Below, in pieces: positions 10,253-19,481 of a DNA stretch of 64,000 bases. Position numbers and translations under genes: made by a program. Source of the stretch: Fidelibacterota bacterium (GTDB lineage Bacteria > Fidelibacterota > Marinisomatia > Marinisomatales > TCS55); contig SCKN01000007.1 in NCBI GenBank assembly GCA_004124385.1, positions 1-64,000 on the forward strand, written 5' to 3'. Position 1 is the first letter of the stretch. Each line of letters begins with the position of its first letter. Below the pieces are notes generated by a model. That model searched no databases, had not been told where the DNA came from, and was given only the letters and a program-made list of their open reading frames with translations.

Positions 10253-11956
10253 ATGAGCTCAAAAAATGGTAAACCAAAAGGTCAAAGTTTTGATCTCTCA
10301 CAAGCTGAATTAAAGCAGCTATTGAAGAAAGTCCCCAGTGGTATTCATTCGTATATAGATCATCTTGAGAGGCAAGTCAAGAATCTTGCAAATATTGGTT
10401 TGTCCCTTTCCAAGGAAAAGGATATGAATGTTCTTCTGGAGAATATCCTGCTGGAAGCCAAGCGCATCACCAATGCCGATGGCGGCACGCTTTACATGAA
10501 AACAGATGATGATCGTCTGCGATTCGAGATCATGATGACGGATTCTTTGAACTTTCATATGGGCGGCACATCTGGTCAGGACATTCCTTTTTATCCTGTT
10601 AAACTTTATGATGATGATGGTAAGCCAAATAAAAATATGATTTCTGCATATGTGGGATTGACCGGAGAAACAGTCAATATTCCTGACGCTTATAAAGCAG
10701 ATGGATTTGATTTTTCAGGTACCAAAGCATTTGATAAAAAAACCGGATATCGTTCCCAATCATTTTTAACAGTGCCATTAAAAAATCATGAAGATGAAAT
10801 AATTGGCGTTGTACAATTATTGAACGCAAAAGATAGAAAAACGGGTGAATCAATTCCCTTTTCAACGGAAGTTCAAGACATTGTTGAAGCATTGTCTAGT
10901 CAGGCGGCTGTGGCCATTACAAATAAGAACTTGATACGTGATCTGGAAATTCTTTTTGAGTCATTCATCAAATTGATCGCTTCAGCAATTGATGCCAAAT
11001 CTACCTATACTGGAGGGCATTGTTCCCGTGTTCCTGTTATAACAATGATGCTGGCTGATGCAGTGAATGAGTCAGATAATGAACATTACAAGGATATACA
11101 TTTTACTGAAAAGCAAATGTATGAGTTAAAAATTGCTGCTTGGCTACACGATTGTGGAAAAGTTGTAACTCCGGAATATGTTGTAGATAAAGCGACAAAA
11201 CTTGAAACCATATTTGATCGCGTTCATATGGTTGCTAACCGGTTTGAAGTGTTGAAAAGAGATCAGGAAATAAAATGTCTCAAGCAGCAATTGAAGGTTG
11301 AAAAAAATACATCACTTTCTGAACTTGAAGTAAAAAACGCTTTGAAGGAAATCCGAAAAAAGTATAAAGAAAAAATAAAACAACTGGATAATGATTTAGA
11401 TTTTGTCAAAACAACAAATGTGGGTGGTGAATTCATGTCCGGTGATAAAAAAGATCGTGTGTATAAAATTGCTCAATATCGTTGGAATGATAATGGTGAG
11501 ATTAAAAATTTCTTATCGGATGATGAAGTAAAAAACCTCTGTATAGCCAAAGGAACGCTAACACCTGAAGAACGGAAAATTATTAATGATCATATTGTCT
11601 ACACGATTGATATGCTAAATCAGCTTCCTTATCCGAACCATTTGAAAAATATCCCGGAATTTGCAGGCGGACATCATGAAAAATTAGATGGAACCGGATA
11701 TCCAATGGGTTTAACAATTGATGAAATGTCCATTCAGGCAAAAGCAATGGCTATTGCAGATGTGTTTGAAGCACTGACAGCAAGAGACAGACCTTATAAA
11801 GATGGTAAGGCATTATCCGTGGCAATGCGGATTATGGGATTCATGAAAAATGACGCCCATGTAGATCCTTTTTTGTTTGAGCTATTCGTCCAAGAGAAAA
11901 TCTATTTAAAATATGCTGAAGAATATTTAACTCCAGAACAACTGGACATGGACTAA
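10253..11956 (+). CDS. GAF and HD-GYP domain cyclic-di-GMP phosphodiesterase
   Basis: A 567-residue cytoplasmic signalling protein. A GAF sensory domain spans roughly residues 45-220 (LLENILLEAKRITNADGGTLY ... FLTVPLKNHEDEIIGVVQLLNAKD). The C-terminal HD-GYP domain has the metal-binding HD pair at H299-D300 (WLHDCGK) and the diagnostic HHEKLDGTGYP at residues 474-484, so all key residues for c-di-GMP hydrolysis are present. An insertion of about 130 residues, partly a charged coiled coil (about 315-375), separates the two halves. It is larger than in typical HD-GYP proteins. There are no membrane segments or signal peptide. The gene is 27 bp before the SLC13 permease and may be cotranscribed with it. 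Confidence 0.9.
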   Translation: MSSKNGKPKGQSFDLSQAELKQLLKKVPSGIHSYIDHLERQVKNLANIGLSLSKEKDMNVLLENILLEAKRITNADGGTLYMKTDDDRLRFEIMMTDSLNFHMGGTSGQDIPFYPVKLYDDDGKPNKNMISAYVGLTGETVNIPDAYKADGFDFSGTKAFDKKTGYRSQSFLTVPLKNHEDEIIGVVQLLNAKDRKTGESIPFSTEVQDIVEALSSQAAVAITNKNLIRDLEILFESFIKLIASAIDAKSTYTGGHCSRVPVITMMLADAVNESDNEHYKDIHFTEKQMYELKIAAWLHDCGKVVTPEYVVDKATKLETIFDRVHMVANRFEVLKRDQEIKCLKQQLKVEKNTSLSELEVKNALKEIRKKYKEKIKQLDNDLDFVKTTNVGGEFMSGDKKDRVYKIAQYRWNDNGEIKNFLSDDEVKNLCIAKGTLTPEERKIINDHIVYTIDMLNQLPYPNHLKNIPEFAGGHHEKLDGTGYPMGLTIDEMSIQAKAMAIADVFEALTARDRPYKDGKALSVAMRIMGFMKNDAHVDPFLFELFVQEKIYLKYAEEYLTPEQLDMD

Positions 11957-11983
11957 TTTACTTACTGCAAAAATTAAAGTATT

Positions 11984-13789
11984 ATGACACCTGATATCGC
12001 CATCGTTCTGGGCATCATTTCCTTGATGTTTATTCTCTTTGTTAAAGAGATATTTCCCCTTGATGTAACTGCACTTTTGGTTCTAGCAATTTTTCTGGTC
12101 TTTGGTCATTTAACAATTGAAGATGCCATCAGCGGATTTTCGAATCAAGCTGTGATTACTATTGCAGTATTATTTGTCTTGAGTCATGCTTTGCAGAAAA
12201 CCGGTATTTTGGAATATGGTGTAGTACGTTTGAATAAGTTAACCGAACGTTCAAAATTATTAGGTCTAACTGTATTCCTCTTATCTGTTGCTTTTGCATC
12301 CGCTTTTGTAAATAACACTGCGATTGTTGCTATTTTCATCCCTATCACTATCCGATTAGCTAAAAAATATAATTTAAGTCCATCAAAGCTGCTTATTCCC
12401 TTGAGTTATATAGCAATTATGGGAGGGACGCTTACACTGGTGGGGACATCTACAAACCTTTTGGTGAATTCAATTTATGTCAATACTACTATGGCCGAAC
12501 CGCTGGGCATGTTTGAATTTTCTCGATATGGTATCTTCATTCTATTAATTGGCCTGCTGTATATCATTTTTGCAGTCCCGTTAATTTTGCCGTCTAGAAC
12601 TGTCACTTCCAGCTTAACACAGAGCTATCACATGGGTGGTTACTTAACAGAATTATATGTCTCTGAAGAATCTCCATTGGTGGGGCGGACGTTCATGGAA
12701 AGGGATATCAATAAGAATTATGATATTACCGTGTTGGATATCATTCGAGAAGGACAGGTGATTAGTACAAATATCCGCAATACAATCATACATCCGGGAG
12801 ATGTTTTATTTGTACGTGGATCACTGGAAAATTTTCTGCGAATGAAAGAAGTTGAAAAAGTAACAATGCTTACAGATGAAAAATTAACCCAGGCTGAATT
12901 GATTCACGATGATAATACATTAGTGGAATGCTTATTAACTCAACAATCTGAATTGGTGGGGAAAAGCCTGATGGAAATTAATTTTCGTCGTCGTTTTGGC
13001 AGTTTTATTTTGGCGGTCCGTCGTGAAGGAGAAATTTTACGCAGAAAAATAGCCCATATTATACTTCGTTCATTCGATACATTGCTTGTGTATGGGCCAA
13101 GGGAAAAAATAAAAGAATTATCAGATTCTGGAAATTTTATTGTGCTGGGAGAAATTGATGCAACACTGCAAAAAAACCGTTTCTGGTGGGTAAGTTTAGC
13201 TGTTATCGTTAGCGCAGTAACTTTGGCAGCGTTGGGAATGGTACCCATATTAAAAGGTGCGTTGGTGGGTATGATTCTCCTTATGATTTTGCGTGTCATT
13301 TCGACAAACGAAGCGTATCAATCCATTAACTGGCAAGTGATTATTTTAATTGCCGCTTTAATCCCCATTGGTATTGTGATTCAAAATAGCGGAACAGCAT
13401 CTTGGTTAGCTTCTGCAATGAATAATGCAGTTAACATGTTCGAGCCGGCGCTGCAACCAGTCGTGTTAGTATCATTAATTTATTTGGTGACCATGATACT
13501 CACAGAAATGGCATCCAATGCGGCAACAGCAATTATCATGACACCTATCGCACTTTCTGCAGCAGCTCAAATGGGACTTGATCCAAAACCATTTATTTTT
13601 TCAGTATGTTTTGCCGCATCTGCGTCATTTATTACTCCTATCGGTTATCAAACAAACTTAATGGTATATGGCCCTGGTGGATATAAATTTTCAGATTATG
13701 TAAAAGTAGGTCTACCTTTGGCAATCACTTTATGGGTCATGGCTACTTACCTTATTCCCATCATGTGGCCATTTACTTCTGTGAATTAG
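11984..13789 (+). CDS. SLC13-family permease with two RCK_C (TrkA-C) domains
   Basis: A 601-residue inner-membrane transporter of the divalent anion:sodium symporter type. N-terminal membrane segments carry the family's SAFVNNTAIVAIFIP and GGTLTLVGTSTNLLV motifs. The matching second-half motifs are TEMASNAATAIIMTP and ASFITPIGYQTNLMVYGPGGY. Two cytoplasmic TrkA-C type domains sit between the halves, at about residues 215-290 (ESPLVGRTFMERD) and 305-385 (SELVGKSLMEINFRR); this layout is common in bacterial SLC13 permeases. Possible substrates are sulfate, dicarboxylates or another anion; the sequence does not decide. It lies 10 bp before the MATE gene, suggesting one operon. Confidence 0.88.
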   Translation: MTPDIAIVLGIISLMFILFVKEIFPLDVTALLVLAIFLVFGHLTIEDAISGFSNQAVITIAVLFVLSHALQKTGILEYGVVRLNKLTERSKLLGLTVFLLSVAFASAFVNNTAIVAIFIPITIRLAKKYNLSPSKLLIPLSYIAIMGGTLTLVGTSTNLLVNSIYVNTTMAEPLGMFEFSRYGIFILLIGLLYIIFAVPLILPSRTVTSSLTQSYHMGGYLTELYVSEESPLVGRTFMERDINKNYDITVLDIIREGQVISTNIRNTIIHPGDVLFVRGSLENFLRMKEVEKVTMLTDEKLTQAELIHDDNTLVECLLTQQSELVGKSLMEINFRRRFGSFILAVRREGEILRRKIAHIILRSFDTLLVYGPREKIKELSDSGNFIVLGEIDATLQKNRFWWVSLAVIVSAVTLAALGMVPILKGALVGMILLMILRVISTNEAYQSINWQVIILIAALIPIGIVIQNSGTASWLASAMNNAVNMFEPALQPVVLVSLIYLVTMILTEMASNAATAIIMTPIALSAAAQMGLDPKPFIFSVCFAASASFITPIGYQTNLMVYGPGGYKFSDYVKVGLPLAITLWVMATYLIPIMWPFTSVN

Positions 13790-13799
13790 AGATATTGGC

Positions 13800-15185
13800 A
13801 TGGCAACTATAGAACAAAAATTTTCTCGCCTGGATGATTTTCTAGAGAATCCAGAAAAAGGGCTTTGGAAACTGGCAATTCCCATCATGGCTGGGATGGG
13901 AATCCAGACATTATATACAATTGTTGATATGATATTTATCGGGCGTATCAGTGGCAATGCAATTGCTGCTGTAGCTTTTAATATGCCTCTGTTCTTTTTT
14001 GTTCTTGGGTTAACTATGGGTCTCGGATCAGGCGTTACCGCATCTATCGCACGATTTATCGGTGCAAGAGATAAAGTCAATGCGGATAACAGTGCGGAAC
14101 ACGCTGTCATTATGGGTTTGTTTATTTCAATTGCGTTAACGATTATTGGATTGGTCTGGGGGAAAGAAATACTCTTAACAATTGGAGCTACACCTGACAT
14201 AATTGATTTGAGTTGGTCCTATTTGCGCATCATTTGTTATGGATTACCTTTTATGGTATTCTCTGCATTTTTCAGATCTATTTTGGTTGGAGAAGGAGAT
14301 ACAAAATTCCCTATGGCAGTTGCTGCGCTAGGAACAGTCCTCAATATTATATTAGATCCTATTTTTATTTTTACTCTTAATATGGGAGTCGCCGGAGCTG
14401 CATGGGCTACCGTTATTAGCCAGTTAATCGTAATTCTCGTTTTTATTTATATGCTTTTTATAAAAGAGCATTCTTATATCACATTTCGAATGAAAGATTT
14501 TTCTCCTTCATCTTTTATTATTAAAGATATAATTAAAGTAGGACTACCTGCATCCATGTCGATGATTATTATGTCTTTTGGACAATTAGTGTTTAATCGG
14601 ATTCTTGTCCACTTTTCAACGGATGTAGTAGCTGCATATCAAATTGGCGGTCGAATCGATATGCTTATATTTCTTCCAATGTTTTCAATTTCTTATGGTT
14701 TATCAACGCTTGTTGGAATGTTTTTCGGTGCGAATAGGAAGGGCAAATTAAAGCAAATTATTATTTATGGGTTGAGCCGTTCGTTTATGATAGCTGTTAT
14801 TACATCAACGGTTGTTTACATTACCGCACCTTATTTTGCAGCTTTATTTACACCAAATATATTTATTCAGGATACTTCAGTACAGTATTTGAGATTAATG
14901 GCTTTTATATATCCATTTATTGCAGTTGCATTACCTTGCGGACGTATTTTACAGGGATTCGGGCTTGGGTTACCCATGTTAGTTATTACGCTATGTCGTG
15001 TACTCCTGGTGGCCACACCTCTTTCTTGGTTCTTTATTTTTGTTCAACATAAACCTGTTGAATGGGTGTGGTATTCAATGATGATTTCTGCTGGAGTTTC
15101 ATTTATTGTTGCAGTCAGTTGGGTTATTTGGGCCATTAAAAAATATACAATTCAATCAACAGGAGTTCAGTATGCAAAAACTTAA
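13800..15185 (+). CDS. MATE-family efflux transporter
   Basis: A 461-residue inner-membrane protein with about 12 hydrophobic segments. It has the MATE pattern: LWKLAIPIMAGMGIQTLYTIVDMIFIGRI at the N-terminus, then GLGSGVTASIARFIGARD and the repeat of this layout in the second half (VGLPASMSMIIMSFGQLVFNRIL). The family exports cationic or drug-like compounds in exchange for Na+ or H+. The substrate is not identifiable. The gene overlaps the following pterin dehydratase by 14 bp, indicating cotranscription. Confidence 0.92.
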   Translation: MATIEQKFSRLDDFLENPEKGLWKLAIPIMAGMGIQTLYTIVDMIFIGRISGNAIAAVAFNMPLFFFVLGLTMGLGSGVTASIARFIGARDKVNADNSAEHAVIMGLFISIALTIIGLVWGKEILLTIGATPDIIDLSWSYLRIICYGLPFMVFSAFFRSILVGEGDTKFPMAVAALGTVLNIILDPIFIFTLNMGVAGAAWATVISQLIVILVFIYMLFIKEHSYITFRMKDFSPSSFIIKDIIKVGLPASMSMIIMSFGQLVFNRILVHFSTDVVAAYQIGGRIDMLIFLPMFSISYGLSTLVGMFFGANRKGKLKQIIIYGLSRSFMIAVITSTVVYITAPYFAALFTPNIFIQDTSVQYLRLMAFIYPFIAVALPCGRILQGFGLGLPMLVITLCRVLLVATPLSWFFIFVQHKPVEWVWYSMMISAGVSFIVAVSWVIWAIKKYTIQSTGVQYAKT

Positions 15186-15456
15186 TTTGACCCAGATAAA
15201 AAAAGACCTTAATGATCTTCCCGGTTGGGATTTTACCAATGAATCTATCCATAAGGATTTATCCTTTGACTCATATTTGGATGGTATCGCTTTTGTGAGC
15301 CAATTAGCTATTAAAGCTGAAGAACATAATCACCATCCTGACTTAACCGTTGGTTGGTGCAAAGTGGGTGTTACATTTACAACACATGATGCCGGTGGTG
15401 TGACCGCTAACGATATCATTATGGCAAAGGAAGTTGAACAAATACTGAACGAGTAA
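15172..15456 (+). CDS. Pterin-4a-carbinolamine dehydratase (4a-hydroxytetrahydrobiopterin dehydratase)
   Basis: A 94-residue protein. I chose the ATG at 15172 because AGGAG lies 7 bases upstream and the product then has the usual family length; a longer frame from 15106 only reads through MATE coding sequence. The active-site signature fits: EEHNHHP at residues 50-56, Trp62, His72, Asp81 with the family spacing. The enzyme dehydrates 4a-hydroxytetrahydropterin to recycle the cofactor of aromatic amino-acid hydroxylases, and in some bacteria serves molybdopterin metabolism. No hydroxylase gene is nearby, so its role here is open. Confidence 0.93.
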   Translation: MQKLNLTQIKKDLNDLPGWDFTNESIHKDLSFDSYLDGIAFVSQLAIKAEEHNHHPDLTVGWCKVGVTFTTHDAGGVTANDIIMAKEVEQILNE

Positions 15457-15484
15457 ATTGAGTCACAATCATTTTAAAATCATC

Positions 15485-15718
15485 ATGATAAAACCAATCA
15501 TATTCACACTGATAATTACTATTTTATACGGTAATCAACCGAATTTCAATTTATTTCACTTATCATTTGATGATTTTCATATTCCCGGTTTTGTATTTGA
15601 TGTTGATATTGATGACGATACTGTAGACGTGGATATTTTTGCACCGGCGCTTATGTTTGATGGGGATATTTATGGCACGGTGGCTGATACAGGCGGCACA
15701 CCTCAATTAAATATTTAA
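15485..15718 (+). CDS. Small acidic exported protein, unknown function
   Basis: A 77-residue frame from an ATG at 15485 with a signal-peptide-like start (MIKPIIFTLIITILYG). It continues into an Asp/Phe-rich acidic segment (FDVDIDDDTVDVDIFAPA). A TTG at 15458 would add nine residues before this signal sequence and is less likely. It lies 28 bp after the pterin dehydratase, and its 3' end overlaps the end of the convergent fatty acid hydroxylase by 12 bp. No family is recognised. It could be a metal-binding secreted peptide or a chance frame. Confidence 0.45.
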   Translation: MIKPIIFTLIITILYGNQPNFNLFHLSFDDFHIPGFVFDVDIDDDTVDVDIFAPALMFDGDIYGTVADTGGTPQLNI

Positions 15719-16524
15719 TTTACTTTGGATTTTATTTGATTTTATAAAGGGATAATACATGTGAGCAGCCCATGAATCTTCCGGATCATTTTCAATCCCT
15801 TACACAGCAGAATATTTACGTGTAATTTTAGCTGAACCAAAAAGTATATCCCAGAAAAAATACATATTACTGAAGTTGTCATCATTGTTGCTGATCCCAT
15901 CAGCATTTGATTTTCCGTGATGCATGAAATGAGTGGATGGAGTTGAAATTGTTCGCTCAATTATCCATGCTAATGGGTTGAGAACTTTATATTTATAAAG
16001 GAAGCGGTCCCATTTGATTGCACTATGGACCCCAATAACAATTAATTGCTTAATGACGAGTTGTAAGAAAATGATTTCGTATGACATAAAAAAGTCATGG
16101 CTCCTAACCACCATATATTTGGCATAAAGATATAATAAAGAATTGCATTCCTATAGGAGGTTAAAACGCCCATTTCTTTTGCAGCATGGTGAGATCGATG
16201 CCATTTCCATAGCCAGGGCCATTCATGGGCTTTACGATGCCACCAATATTGAGAAAAATCATCTGGTATGGATGCTATTAAAAATAATGTCCAAAAGGGA
16301 AGGTGGTTAATTGACTGATAAAAGTGAGGTACAAGATAGTTTAGGGTCAGGACTGCTGTAAATAAAATAGCTGGTTTTATCAATAATGCAAGCTGCAAAA
16401 ATGATAAAATTTCATTAATCCAGTCGTCTTTTGTTCGAATAGATTTCCGACCGTAAAGACCCGTAATTGATTCAAGGATACCAAAGCTGACAATGATGCC
16501 TGCAATGAATAAGATTTCCAGCAT
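15707..16524 (-). pseudogene. Fatty acid hydroxylase/sterol desaturase with a frameshift and an in-frame stop
   Basis: A membrane di-iron hydroxylase-type protein. The first part (16524 to about 16094) has hydrophobic segments and the His clusters WWHRKAHEWPWLWKWHRSHH. Near 16088-16093 a run of six A on the plus strand (T on the coding strand) breaks the frame. One extra T would give GAMTFFMSYEIIFLQL and continue with HSAIKWDR and STHFMHHGK, completing the His motifs. A second lesion follows: TAA at 15800-15802 splits KITRKYSAV from GIENDPEDSWAAHMYYPF, which continues in frame to a TAA at 15707. Two independent lesions favour a pseudogene. I prefer the ATG at 16524 (MLEILFIAGII, GGAAA-like site upstream) over the TTG at 16611. 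Confidence 0.8.
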
Positions 16525-16604
16525 TTTTAAGTTTTCCACGACCAATATTAATTGAGTGTTACCCAAAAAAAACAAGCTGATTGCTTTTTGGTTATAGATA
16601 ATTA

Positions 16605-16633
16605 TTGTCAATTATTTTCTTACAGTGTATTAT
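16605..16633 (+). promoter_or_regulatory. Sigma70-like promoter of the aldehyde dehydrogenase gene
   Basis: TTGTCA at 16605-16610, a 17-bp spacer, then TATTAT at 16628-16633, close to the sigma70 consensus. This would give a leader of about 20 bases with a GAGG ribosome site before the ATG at 16659. It is predicted from sequence alone. Confidence 0.5.
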
Positions 16634-16658
16634 TGATTAACCAAACGAGGATAATTCT

Positions 16659-18356
16659 ATGGACTCCCAAAAATTGGAAAGTAGTCTTTTAACATTACAT
16701 GCAAATAAAGATCGCTGGGCAAGTTTACCCATATCGGATAAAATTGACTATTTAGATCAAGCGATCAAACGATCCGTAGAACTTGCTGAAGAATGGGCAC
16801 TAGCAGGTATTGAAGCCAAAGGTTTAAGCACCAATTCACCCCTTTCATCAGAAGAATGGATAGGCGGTCCATATGCATTTCTTAACTGGCTGCAATATAT
16901 GAAAAACACACTTAATAGAATTAATCGTGGTAAAAGTGCCATTGAAAAATTAAAGATCACAGAAAGACCAAATGGGCAGACTGTGGCGAGAGTCTACCCC
17001 AACAATCTTCTTGAAAAGCTAATTTTGGATAATTATTACATTGACGTTTGGATGAAAGAGGGTGTGACGCCAAATAATATTGAAGAAACTGTTGCATCAT
17101 TTTATAAGCTGGAAAACCCAAAAGGAAAAGTATCGCTGGTATTAGGTGCCGGAAATGTATCATCCATCGTTCCCTTGGATATATTTTATAAACTCTATGC
17201 TGAAGGTGAAGTTGTCTTAATTAAGATGAATCCCATAAATGAATACTTGGGACCTATTTTTGAAAAAATATTTGAACCATTTATTGAAAATGGTTTTATT
17301 CAATTTGCCTATGGCGACGGCGATGTGGGTGCTTTTTTAACAAACCATAATCTGGTTGATACCATCCATATTACAGGTAGTGCACGAACACATGATGCAA
17401 TTGTATTTGGTGTTGGGGAAGATGGTCAAAAACGTAAAAACGAAAACAGACCTGTATTAAATAAACCGATTTCTTCTGAATTAGGAGGGGTTTCACCTAC
17501 GATTGTTGTACCGGGGCCATGGACAAATGCAGACTTCAAATTCCAAGCAGAACATATTGCAACTCAAAAACTTCAAAATGCCGGTCATAACTGTATAGCA
17601 ACACAAGTTCTCATCATGCCTGAAGAGTGGGTGGGGACTGAAAAACTACTTCAGGAAGTGGAAAAAGCCATTACGAATACTGAAAATCGTCCTGCTTACT
17701 ATCCCGGTGCGGAAGATCGACAAAATGCCGCTAGAGAACATAGAAATGCGAAAATCCTGAATAGCGGTGTGGATCGTACAATCATTTATAATGTGGACAC
17801 TCATATTGATGAACCATGTTTCAGAGATGAATATTTCAGCCCAGTGCTTTCAACTGTTTCAATGGAAGGCAGTGACCCGGCTTCATTTCTAAAGGCGGCG
17901 GTCAAGTTCGCTAATGAAAAATTAGATGGCACATTAGGTGCAAATATCATTATCCATCCCAAAACAATGAAAACTAATAAAGAAGCATTGGATTTGGCAA
18001 TTGCTGATTTGAAATACGGTGGTATCGGAGTGAATACGTGGTGTGCTCTTGCATTTTTAGGTGGCGGCGGTGCCTGGGGCGCTTATCCGGGACATACCAT
18101 AGATGACATTCAATCGGGAAGAGGAGTGGTTCACAATGCTTTTCTTTTTGGTAAACCTCAAAAGACTGTAGCCACAGGACCTTTCAGGAATTTTCCACGT
18201 TCCTTACTTTCGGGTGACCTTCATATGGCCCCCAGGCCACCTTGGTTTGTAACCAATAAAACGGCCCATAAAACGGCCAAACGGTTAACGTATTTTATTG
18301 GTACAGGAAATCTTTTAAAGTTGCCGGGCATTTTTGCGACTGCTTTGAGAGGGTGA
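16659..18356 (+). CDS. Aldehyde dehydrogenase family protein
   Basis: A 565-residue NAD(P)-dependent aldehyde dehydrogenase-like enzyme, probably cytoplasmic (no signal peptide). Visible family features are the Rossmann region LVLGAGNVSSIVP, the ITGSARTHDAI segment, the glutamate motif ELGG at residues 274-277 and the nucleophile Cys312 in GHNCIA. These are spaced as in active enzymes. It is longer than the usual ~480-500 residues, with extra N-terminal residues and a Gly-rich stretch (FLGGGGAWGAYPGHT) near the C-terminus. The substrate aldehyde is not evident. It appears monocistronic, with a good promoter upstream and a weak hairpin downstream. Confidence 0.88.
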   Translation: MDSQKLESSLLTLHANKDRWASLPISDKIDYLDQAIKRSVELAEEWALAGIEAKGLSTNSPLSSEEWIGGPYAFLNWLQYMKNTLNRINRGKSAIEKLKITERPNGQTVARVYPNNLLEKLILDNYYIDVWMKEGVTPNNIEETVASFYKLENPKGKVSLVLGAGNVSSIVPLDIFYKLYAEGEVVLIKMNPINEYLGPIFEKIFEPFIENGFIQFAYGDGDVGAFLTNHNLVDTIHITGSARTHDAIVFGVGEDGQKRKNENRPVLNKPISSELGGVSPTIVVPGPWTNADFKFQAEHIATQKLQNAGHNCIATQVLIMPEEWVGTEKLLQEVEKAITNTENRPAYYPGAEDRQNAAREHRNAKILNSGVDRTIIYNVDTHIDEPCFRDEYFSPVLSTVSMEGSDPASFLKAAVKFANEKLDGTLGANIIIHPKTMKTNKEALDLAIADLKYGGIGVNTWCALAFLGGGGAWGAYPGHTIDDIQSGRGVVHNAFLFGKPQKTVATGPFRNFPRSLLSGDLHMAPRPPWFVTNKTAHKTAKRLTYFIGTGNLLKLPGIFATALRG

Positions 18357-18551
18357 TTTCCTCATTTTTGAGGGGTTTACTTTTTACAAAAGAATTAAAT
18401 ATATAATTGACTACGATTATTTAATATTTAAAGATTCAAAAAAAGTAAAATCAGTTTTTATGCAAACTGAAAAAACATAATATTATGTTTGTAACAGTCT
18501 TAAATAATATTTAAAGTATTAATTAACTTCATCAGAATTAAGATTACTTAA
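18357..18551 (+). promoter_or_regulatory. AT-rich leader of the Liv operon with inverted repeats
   Basis: A 195-bp non-coding stretch between the aldehyde dehydrogenase and livH genes. It starts with a short hairpin (CCTCA TTTT TGAGG, 18360-18373), perhaps a weak terminator. A TTGACT at 18407-18412 could be a -35 box, but I find no good -10 at the right spacing. Two inverted repeats follow: TCAGTTT/AAACTGA (18451-18457 with 18464-18470) and a perfect 18-bp palindrome at 18473-18490. Confidence 0.5.
18473..18490. promoter_or_regulatory. 18-bp perfect palindrome, candidate operator upstream of livH
   Basis: AAACATAATATTATGTTT is identical to its reverse complement and lies about 60 bp upstream of the livH ATG. 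Perfect palindromes of this size are typical binding sites of dimeric regulators. In such AT-rich DNA chance is possible but not very likely. The regulator is unknown. Confidence 0.45.
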
Positions 18552-19481
18552 ATGTCAGAATTATTAACCGGTTTACTTCAGGAATCCATAAGCGGAATTG
18601 CATTGGGCTGCATTTATGCACTCATTGCTTTGGGCTTTACGTTAATCTACAAAGCTACAGAAGTGGTGAACTTTGCCCAAGGCGAAATCATGATGGTAGG
18701 TGCCTATGTAAATTTCTTTTTTGTTACACAATTCTCCGGTATGGCAGGCGGATTAAATGGTTGGGTTTTTCTAGCAGCACTATTTTGTTCAATCATTTTT
18801 GCTGTGTTTTTTGGAATTATTCTTGATTATATCATTAACCGCCCATTGAAGGATGAACCGGTATTTTCAATTATTATGGCAACAATAAGTTTGGCTATTA
18901 TTCTTCGATCTTTGACCGCTATGATTGCCGGACCCATAAGTTTAGTTCCTATTTCACCTTTTGGAGACAGTACAATTCAAGCAGGGGGTATCGTTATTTC
19001 TGTGTTGGATTTGGCTATTATAATTAGTGCTATAATACTGATGGGATTGTTCTTTTTCTTTTTTAATAATACACGCTGGGGAATTGCCATGAAAGCCACA
19101 TCAGAAGATTCTGAGGCAGCCCAGCTAATGGGTATTCCGGTAAAACAGGTATATAGGATGGTATGGGTATTTGCAGCAATTGTCGGAATAATAAGCGGTG
19201 TTTTGCTTGCACCGCGTATGGCTCTCCTTGATACAACTATGAGTTATTTGGGATTAAAAGCATTTCCGGCTGCTATATTAGGTGGTTTTGGTTCAATCCC
19301 CGGAGCTGTAGTTGGCGGGGTTATTTTGGGAATTATTGAAACAGTTAGCATGGGCACACTTTCATTCCATTTCGCATGGATAAAAGAGATCAATGATATT
19401 ATTGTTTGGATTGTTTTAATTGCGGTACTCATGATTAGGCCTGACGGTTTATTTGGAATTGCAAAAGTGAAGAGAGTCTAA
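18552..19481 (+). CDS. livH: Branched-chain amino acid-type ABC transporter permease LivH
   Basis: A 309-residue inner-membrane permease. It has the LivH pattern: GIALGCIYALIALGFTLIYKATEVVNFAQGEIMMVGAY near the N-terminus, the cytoplasmic loop motif GIAMKATSEDSEAAQLMGI that contacts the ATPase, and AILGGFGSIPGAVVGGVILGIIE near the C-terminus. It overlaps livM by 1 bp and is the first gene of a livHMKGF operon. Liv-type (HAAT) importers take up amino acids, amides, urea or short acids. The acyl-CoA synthetase at the operon end suggests a carboxylate rather than leucine here. Confidence 0.93.
   Translation: MSELLTGLLQESISGIALGCIYALIALGFTLIYKATEVVNFAQGEIMMVGAYVNFFFVTQFSGMAGGLNGWVFLAALFCSIIFAVFFGIILDYIINRPLKDEPVFSIIMATISLAIILRSLTAMIAGPISLVPISPFGDSTIQAGGIVISVLDLAIIISAIILMGLFFFFFNNTRWGIAMKATSEDSEAAQLMGIPVKQVYRMVWVFAAIVGIISGVLLAPRMALLDTTMSYLGLKAFPAAILGGFGSIPGAVVGGVILGIIETVSMGTLSFHFAWIKEINDIIVWIVLIAVLMIRPDGLFGIAKVKRV

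Noticed and set aside
12940-14200. Minus-strand frames opposite the SLC13 and MATE genes (12940-13299, 13730-14200)
   Set aside because: They are antisense to well-supported membrane-protein genes, have low-complexity composition and no recognisable domain.
15106-15171. Longer N-terminus for the pterin dehydratase starting at 15106
   Set aside because: The extra residues are out-of-frame MATE coding sequence. An AGGAG site and the usual protein length support the ATG at 15172.
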